A stretch of DNA of 11,976 nt from NCBI GenBank assembly GCA_027604665.1, contig JADGIZ010000548.1, positions 1 through 11,976 of the forward strand, given 5' to 3'. The first letter of the stretch is position 1; each line of letters starts with the position of its first letter. A program made the translations under genes and the position numbers. This document shows positions 7,673-11,976 of this stretch, piece after piece. This stretch comes from Polyrhizophydium stewartii. Lineage: Eukaryota > Chytridiomycota > Chytridiomycetes > Rhizophydiales. Below the pieces are notes generated by a model that worked only from the letters and a program-made list of their open reading frames with translations, did not search any database and was not told the origin of the DNA.

Positions 7673-10655
7673 TCACCCTCGCAGCGCCTTGAGCTCGCGC
7701 TCGATCGAGATGTTGCGCTCCTTGAGTGCCTCGATGAACTCGTGCTGCTCCTCAACCATTTTGGTCATCTCGAGATGGTCCGCCTCGCCAAACCGGATCA
7801 GATCCTGCGCCTCCTCGAGCTTCTTCTTGAGCATCTCAATTTGATGCTGATGCTCCTGCACAACCACCTCGAGCTCCCTGTTCTGCTGCGCGAGCCGCGC
7901 AACATCGCTCGCGCCGGCTGCACTCGCACCGTGAGCGGCGCCGCCTGCAGCGAAATCAAGCTTGGGGAACTCGGCTTTGAAGATGATATTGTGCTCCTTC
8001 TCGTACTCGGAAATCTTGCTGCGCGTCGAAACCTCCTTGGTCGACGCCTTGATTGAGGCAATAAACTCCTCGAGCTTGGCAATGCGGTCGTCGCGCTTGT
8101 CAATCTCCTCGATATGCTTCTGGATGAACGCGCGGTCGCTGAGCTGGCGGTTGAGCACGCCACCCCGGCCCGGCTTGCCCGCGGCAGCCGGAGCCATGGA
8201 GACGGGCAAGCGCGACGAGCGGCCGGTGCGCGGATCAAACACCATGCTGGCGCGTGCCACGGGGTCGGCGGGCGGCAGCAGGCCAGAGGAGAGCATCACG
8301 GAGCTGCGGTTTCCACCCTGCATTTCCGACAAGCGTCAGCCGCATCGCCACGCACGACTCGGCGCGATGCCGCAATACTCACGGTCTTGTCCACCATGCT
8401 CCAGTCCATCAGCGGCTTGGGCGTGATGGTCGACGACGTCAGAATGAGCTTGGTCAGATGGTCGATGCGCTCCTTGAGCGCCGTCCGTGCCTGCATGTCA
8501 CCAAAGATTACTCGGTAAGCCGACAGAATTATCAGAGGCAGAAGTTGGTAGCGTGCAACACACAAGACGGGACTCGTGCAGCTGCTCCTCATAGCGCTGA
8601 CGCTCGGCATCGGAGAGGCCGCCGCCTTGGGAGCCCATTTGGCGCTCGCGCTCAAGCATCAAGTTGGTGTCGTTGAGCTTGGACTTGAGCTCCTCGATCT
8701 CGCGGCGGTACTTTTGAATCAGTGCCTTGTCGTCGAGGATGAGTGTGTACTCGGGCTTGGGCACGATGCGCTTGACGCGCGACGCGAACTTGAGCGTGTT
8801 CAGCGACTCCTCGAGGTTTTTGGCCGTGGGGCTGCGGGGGTCAGGCATCGAGTCAGCAAGAGTGCACGCGCAAGGCAGCGGCGAAGGACAGCGTACCTAA
8901 GCGTGGCAATCACGGCAATGCGCGACTGGCCCGAGAGCGACGACTGCAAGATGCGCGTGAGCTTCGAGTCGCGGTACGGGATGTGCGTGCTGAGGCGGCC
9001 TGAAGGTCAGCGATGCCGGTCAAGCAGCAGCGCGCTGAAACAGCGCTGCACTGACTTGGTTTCTTCGGTGATCTTGGAGATGACGTTGCCGAGCGTCAGG
9101 AGAGACTTGTTGATGAAGGCTCCCTCCTTGCGGCGCTCGGCGTCCTCTGTGGCCTTCTCAGAGCCGGCCAAGTCAATCAGGTTGAGCTGCGAGACGGTAA
9201 CGCCCTTGTCGTCCTTTTTGCTCGGACGGTCTGAGAGCGCCGGCGACTCGGGGCGGCCGCTCGTGTCGGTGCGGCGGCGGCTTTCGACCGTGAGCGAAAA
9301 GATGGTGTGCGAGCGTGAAGAGTGCTCGTTGAAGTCGGTGGCGCCGACGGAGCGATTCGCCTCGCCGCGGCTGATGACCTTCATGAGCTGCTTGGGCGTG
9401 GTGACGATCTCTTCCTTGAGCGGCGACACGTAGACGCCGCGCTGCATTGATACATGGGTGTCAACAAGAACGCAAAAGCTTAGGTTGGAAATGTTGCGTC
9501 CGAAAGAGATTATTCCGGTGCGGCGACTCACTGTACGGTGCTCGTGGATGCGCAGGTCTGTCTGCTCGGGGTTGAGCAGATCACGGATGGTTTCGTTGTA
9601 GATCTCCATGTACGAAACGCGCAGCAGGTACTCGCGGTCGCCAGGTTGCTGGAAGCAGAGGATGAGCATTCACACATCGGGAGGACAAACCGAAGCGCTC
9701 TGCGCTCACGTTGACGATATACGAGAAGACGTCGTCAACGGCCTGTGGAATGACGCCGGGCTGCTCCTCGAAGCCCATCATCGAATATGTCTTGCCCGAG
9801 GCGGTTTGGCCGTACGCAAAGACGGTTGCGTCGATGCCTTCCATAGTGGATAGCACAGCACGCTTGACAGCCACGTTGTACAGATGCTGGTTGTCGCTGC
9901 CGTAAAAGGTCGAGTCGAAGTGGAACTCGTCGATCCTGCGGCGGCCCGTCTCGATCGCAAAGTCCTCCGAGAGCGTAATCTTGGACTGCTGCTCGTCCAC
10001 GACCCATATGGGCTTCCGGTCCTCGTTATCCGAAGGCGGGCTGCATGGCCGCGGTTCGCAGGGGCGCTCTGTGTCAGCAACGCCTTGTGAGGAGGAGAAG
10101 CCTGATCGAGGTCTGAAAGGCGTGGCGCCGGACAGAGGGGCGGAGTGGAGCAGGCGTGCCTGGACGACAGCTGGCCGGCCGCACGGAGTCGAGGCGAGGG
10201 CGGGAAAACCGCGGCGATCGGGGCTGCGTGCGCTGCCCTGCCCCAAGCCCACCCCCGGCACGTGGTGCACAGCTGTCGCCCACGGCGTCCTCGAGGTTCA
10301 AGCCTCAAGCCCGCTCTGTCACCCGCCGGGCGCCTGCGCGACACGCAGCGCCGGCGGACGGAGCGGCAGAGGGATTGAGCGGGGCCTGGCGGCGAGCGCG
10401 TGGCGGCCGTGGAGCGGCCGGGCGGCGGTCGGTGCTGGACAGCGGCCGCAGCCCGCTGGCGACGCACCGGATTCTGACGGCAACGTGGCAGAGGTGACCC
10501 CGCTTTTGGGTGCGGCGGAGGGTCGACTGCTCGCTGAGAGTCGTCGACGACGAGACCGAGGCCGTTGGCGACGGCGGGCCGGTCGACGCGGTCAGCGACG
10601 TGGGCGAGCGCAGGCGCACGGCCGGCGAGGAGGGGCGGAGCGACGAGGGCTTCAT
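7673..10655 (-). CDS. Kinesin-7-type motor protein (CENP-E/Kip2-like)
   Basis: Exons on the minus strand: 10655-10468, 10040-9710, 9648-9532, 9441-9056, 8989-8897, 8831-8564, 8490-8383 and 8317-7673; 711 residues. It is a microtubule-stimulated ATPase motor. A Ser/Thr/Pro-rich basic leader (1-55) precedes the motor (about 56-395): VAVRIRPP at the first strand, P-loop GQTASGKT (140-147), switch I NEHSSRSH (250-257), switch II DLAGSE (302-307), [14 protein letters not shown], and the neck-side [13 protein letters not shown]. After it come [18 protein letters not shown] (coiled coil, about 405-460), the block [18 protein letters not shown] (463-480), [12 protein letters not shown], and a C-terminal coiled coil (about 545-710). 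The neck resembles CENP-E (LLKRYRKEI) and the [16 protein letters not shown] block resembles fungal kinesin-7, so it may be a Kip2/Tea2-type plus-end transporter or a CENP-E-like motor; sequence alone does not decide. The start is ambiguous: an in-frame ATG at 10748 would add 31 residues. Confidence 0.92.
10041..10467 (-). other. Long first intron of the kinesin gene
   Basis: This 427-nt intron is the longest in the window. The donor GTGCGT follows VAVRIR; a TTGCTGAC branch motif sits near 10075 and the acceptor CAG is at 10041, 30-odd nt downstream. Splicing gives [16 protein letters not shown], a normal kinesin first strand. Its 3' half is open in frame with exon 2, but no ATG opens that frame before the motor. 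I see no exon-like conserved coding sequence inside it. Confidence 0.8.
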
Positions 10656-10967
10656 CGCTGTTTGGGGCAACCAATGCAAGCACCGCGGCCGGCTGCTTCC
10701 TTCAGCACACGTGGCGCGGGCAGGCTCGGCGCCCCATTGGGCCGACATGGCGCCGGGACGGCGGCGTCTTATTGGGCGGGCCATTGCTGGCGAGGCGGAC
10801 GGCGGACGGGCGAGATCGGGCAGGCCGGCGGGCTGGCGGTCCCACGGGCAGGCCTGCAGGCGAGCAGCCCGGCGACAGGCAGGCGGACGGGCGAGATCGC
10901 GGCGGCGGCAGAGGCGGCGGCGGTGATGTGCCCTTGGTTTTTTGAAAATCTTGACCGAGCGGCGCAA
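10656..10967. promoter_or_regulatory. Bidirectional promoter region, kinesin (minus) / CSL4 (plus)
   Basis: This is the 312 bp between divergent start codons. It contains CCAAT pentamers at 10671-10675 (plus strand) and, as ATTGG, at 10736-10740 and 10771-10775 (minus strand, 35 bp apart), candidates for NF-Y/HAP binding. It also has an 18-bp direct repeat and, just upstream of CSL4, a short A/T-rich patch (TTTTTTGAAAATC near 10938-10950) that stands out in the GC-rich background. No TATA box is evident. If the kinesin instead starts at 10748, two CCAAT sites would fall inside its coding sequence. Confidence 0.65.
10801..10899. repeat. 18-bp direct repeat in the kinesin/CSL4 promoter
   Basis: GGCGGACGGGCGAGATCG occurs at 10801-10818 and again, identical, at 10882-10899, offset by 81 bp. 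The sequence between is also rich in GGCAGGC/GGCGGGC variants. It may be a local duplication or a pair of binding sites. Confidence 0.85.
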
Positions 10968-11820
10968 ATGTCGACAAAGGTGCTGCCCGGGCAGCGACTG
11001 GGCACGACGGCCGAGTTCCGAGGTGCGCGCTCGCCATGGGCCGCCCATGTGTGCTCTCTGAGCTCTGACGCAAACGCCCGTGGCTGGCGTGGGCTGCGCG
11101 GCGCAGCCGGCAGCGGCACATACGTGCGCGACGGCTTTGTCCACGCCGCGGTCGTCGGGCACAGGACGCTGGTGCGGCCAGGCGAGTCCGCAGACCCTGC
11201 GGGGGCCGCACCCGGCGCTGGCGCTGCGGCGGCCGCAGGCGCAGATGCAGCAGTGCCGCCGACCCTCGCGGTCGTGCGCGACCGCCACGCGACGGCCGTG
11301 CCCGAGATCGGGTCCATCATCATCGGCAAGGTCGCCCGGGTCAACCCCCGCCTCGCATCGCTCAACATCATGGTGGTCGGCACCACGCCATGCACCGAGA
11401 CGTTCCAGGGCGTCATCCGCGTGCAGGATGTGCGTGCGACCGAAAAGGACAAGGTTCAGATCTACCGGTCGTTCCGTCCGGGCGACGTTGTGCGGTGCGC
11501 CAGTCTGCAATCGTCGCTCGGGACTCAATCACACAGCTGACCGAACGCATGCGCATGCGCATGCGCTACGCAGCGCCCGGGTCATTTCGCTCGGCGACGC
11601 CAAGTCCTACTTCCTGTCGACGGCAGAGAACGAGCTCGGCGTGGTGTTTGCGCAGAGCATGGCGGGTGCGCAAGCGCCGCAGGCACAATCGCGAGCGACG
11701 GGGATGCTGACTGTGCCGAGAGCAGGATACACGATGGTGCCGATCTCGTGGGAAGAGATGGTGTGCCCCAAGACCAAGGTCATCGAGTTCCGCAAGTGCG
11801 CCAAGCCGCCGCAACAATAA
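10968..11820 (+). CDS. CSL4: RNA exosome cap subunit CSL4 (EXOSC1), S1 RNA-binding protein
   Basis: Exons 10968-11022, 11107-11494, 11574-11665 and 11726-11820; 209 residues (human EXOSC1 195). CSL4 is one of three S1/KH cap proteins on the nine-subunit exosome ring and helps feed RNA to the nucleases. Seen: the N-terminal domain with LPGQRL (6-11) and GSGTYVRDGF (20-29); an Ala/Gly-rich linker (about 44-69); the S1 domain from about 84 with IIIGKVARVN, then the family block VRATEKDKVQIYRSFRPGDV (128-147), VISLGDAKSYFLSTAENELG; and the C-terminal QSMAGYTMVPISWEEMVCPKT. All splices restore this order without gaps. The last intron (60 nt) is a multiple of three without a stop, so it can be mistaken for coding sequence; it has a GTGCGC donor, an ATGCTGAC branch motif and an AGCAG acceptor, and removing it makes the protein align with human CSL4 without an insertion. 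Confidence 0.94.
11546..11566. repeat. (CGCATG)3CGC alternating purine-pyrimidine tract in CSL4 intron 2
   Basis: Twenty-one bases of strictly alternating pyrimidine and purine, self-complementary, lie between the branch motif GCTGAC (about 11535-11540) and the acceptor at 11573. The tract can fold as a hairpin in RNA and is a candidate Z-DNA or cruciform former in DNA. Confidence 0.85.
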
Positions 11821-11821
11821 A
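11816..11821 (+). terminator. AATAAA polyadenylation signal overlapping the CSL4 stop codon
   Basis: The TAA stop at 11818-11820 lies inside AATAAA (11816-11821). This is the only canonical polyadenylation hexamer I found at a gene end in the window. If used, the CSL4 3' untranslated region would be only a few tens of bases. Confidence 0.55.
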
Positions 11822-11976
11822 CGCCTTGGCCGCGTGCGCCCGGCTCGCCCGGTTGACAGGTCCGACAGGCGCGGCGTGCGATGCGTGGTCACGGCTGCCA
11901 AGATCACTGCCCGCCGCGTCCTCAGGGCTCGCCAAAGAAAACCCGCGAGCCCTCCGAGCTGCCCGCCCCCCACCAC
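11821..11976. other. Downstream flank of CSL4
   Basis: These 156 bp follow the CSL4 stop and run to the window edge. They hold the CSL4 3' end. An open frame on the minus strand covers the region but has no recognisable protein similarity, so I call no gene. Confidence 0.4.

Noticed and set aside
10041..10270. Alternative kinesin N-terminus reading through the 3' part of intron 1
   Set aside because: The frame is open, but the upstream end at 10270 is a GTG, no ATG precedes the motor core, and the product would lack the VAVRIRP strand found in exon 1.
9981..11540. 519-codon open frame on the plus strand across the kinesin 5' end, the promoter and CSL4
   Set aside because: Only the part from 10968 onward is CSL4, and even that is interrupted by introns. 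The upstream part is low-complexity Gly/Arg/Ala translation of GC-rich DNA.
1..11976. tRNA, rRNA, transposon, CRISPR or bacterial operon
   Set aside because: I saw no cloverleaf with box A/B, no transposase or reverse-transcriptase motif, no terminal inverted repeats and no regularly spaced repeat array. Spliced genes rule out a bacterial origin.

Overview
This is a gene-dense, strongly GC-rich stretch of eukaryotic nuclear DNA, most likely fungal. Five of the six genes are conserved single-copy eukaryotic genes interrupted by short introns (60-121 nt, with two longer first introns). I placed 22 introns by requiring a GT donor, an AG acceptor, reading-frame continuity and agreement with the known protein families. 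Nineteen of them carry a CTGAC or CTGAT branch-site motif upstream of the acceptor. The phosphatase begins with the GPDEWLE motif of fungal Sit4, the ASCC2 homologue has an RG-rich tail of the kind I recall from fungal homologues, and the one intronless gene is a divergent ankyrin protein of a kind I associate with chytrid genomes. A chytrid-type fungus is my best guess; the species is inference.

Layout, left to right. 128-3408 (minus): ASCC2/Cue3 homologue, a CUE-domain ubiquitin-binding subunit of the ASCC/RQC-trigger complex, six exons. 3489-5240 (minus): intronless ankyrin-repeat protein with an F-box-like N-terminus. 5404-6948 (minus): PP6/Sit4 serine/threonine phosphatase catalytic subunit, seven exons, the first only 7 nt. 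7051-7494 (plus): TAF13, the histone-fold TFIID subunit, two exons. 7673-10655 (minus): kinesin-7-type motor, eight exons. 10968-11820 (plus): CSL4/EXOSC1, the S1-domain cap subunit of the RNA exosome, four exons.

Two gene pairs are head-to-head and probably share promoters: SIT4/TAF13 with 102 bp between start codons, and kinesin/CSL4 with 312 bp, the latter holding CCAAT boxes and an 18-bp direct repeat. TAF13 and the kinesin gene are tail-to-tail. Gaps between genes are 80-312 bp. The genes are not a functional cluster: they are housekeeping genes of translation quality control, signalling, transcription, microtubule transport and RNA decay. I saw no mobile element, CRISPR array, rRNA or tRNA, and no evidence of an undescribed system. 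The points most worth a second look are the intron architecture and a Cys-to-Ser change in the phosphatase.
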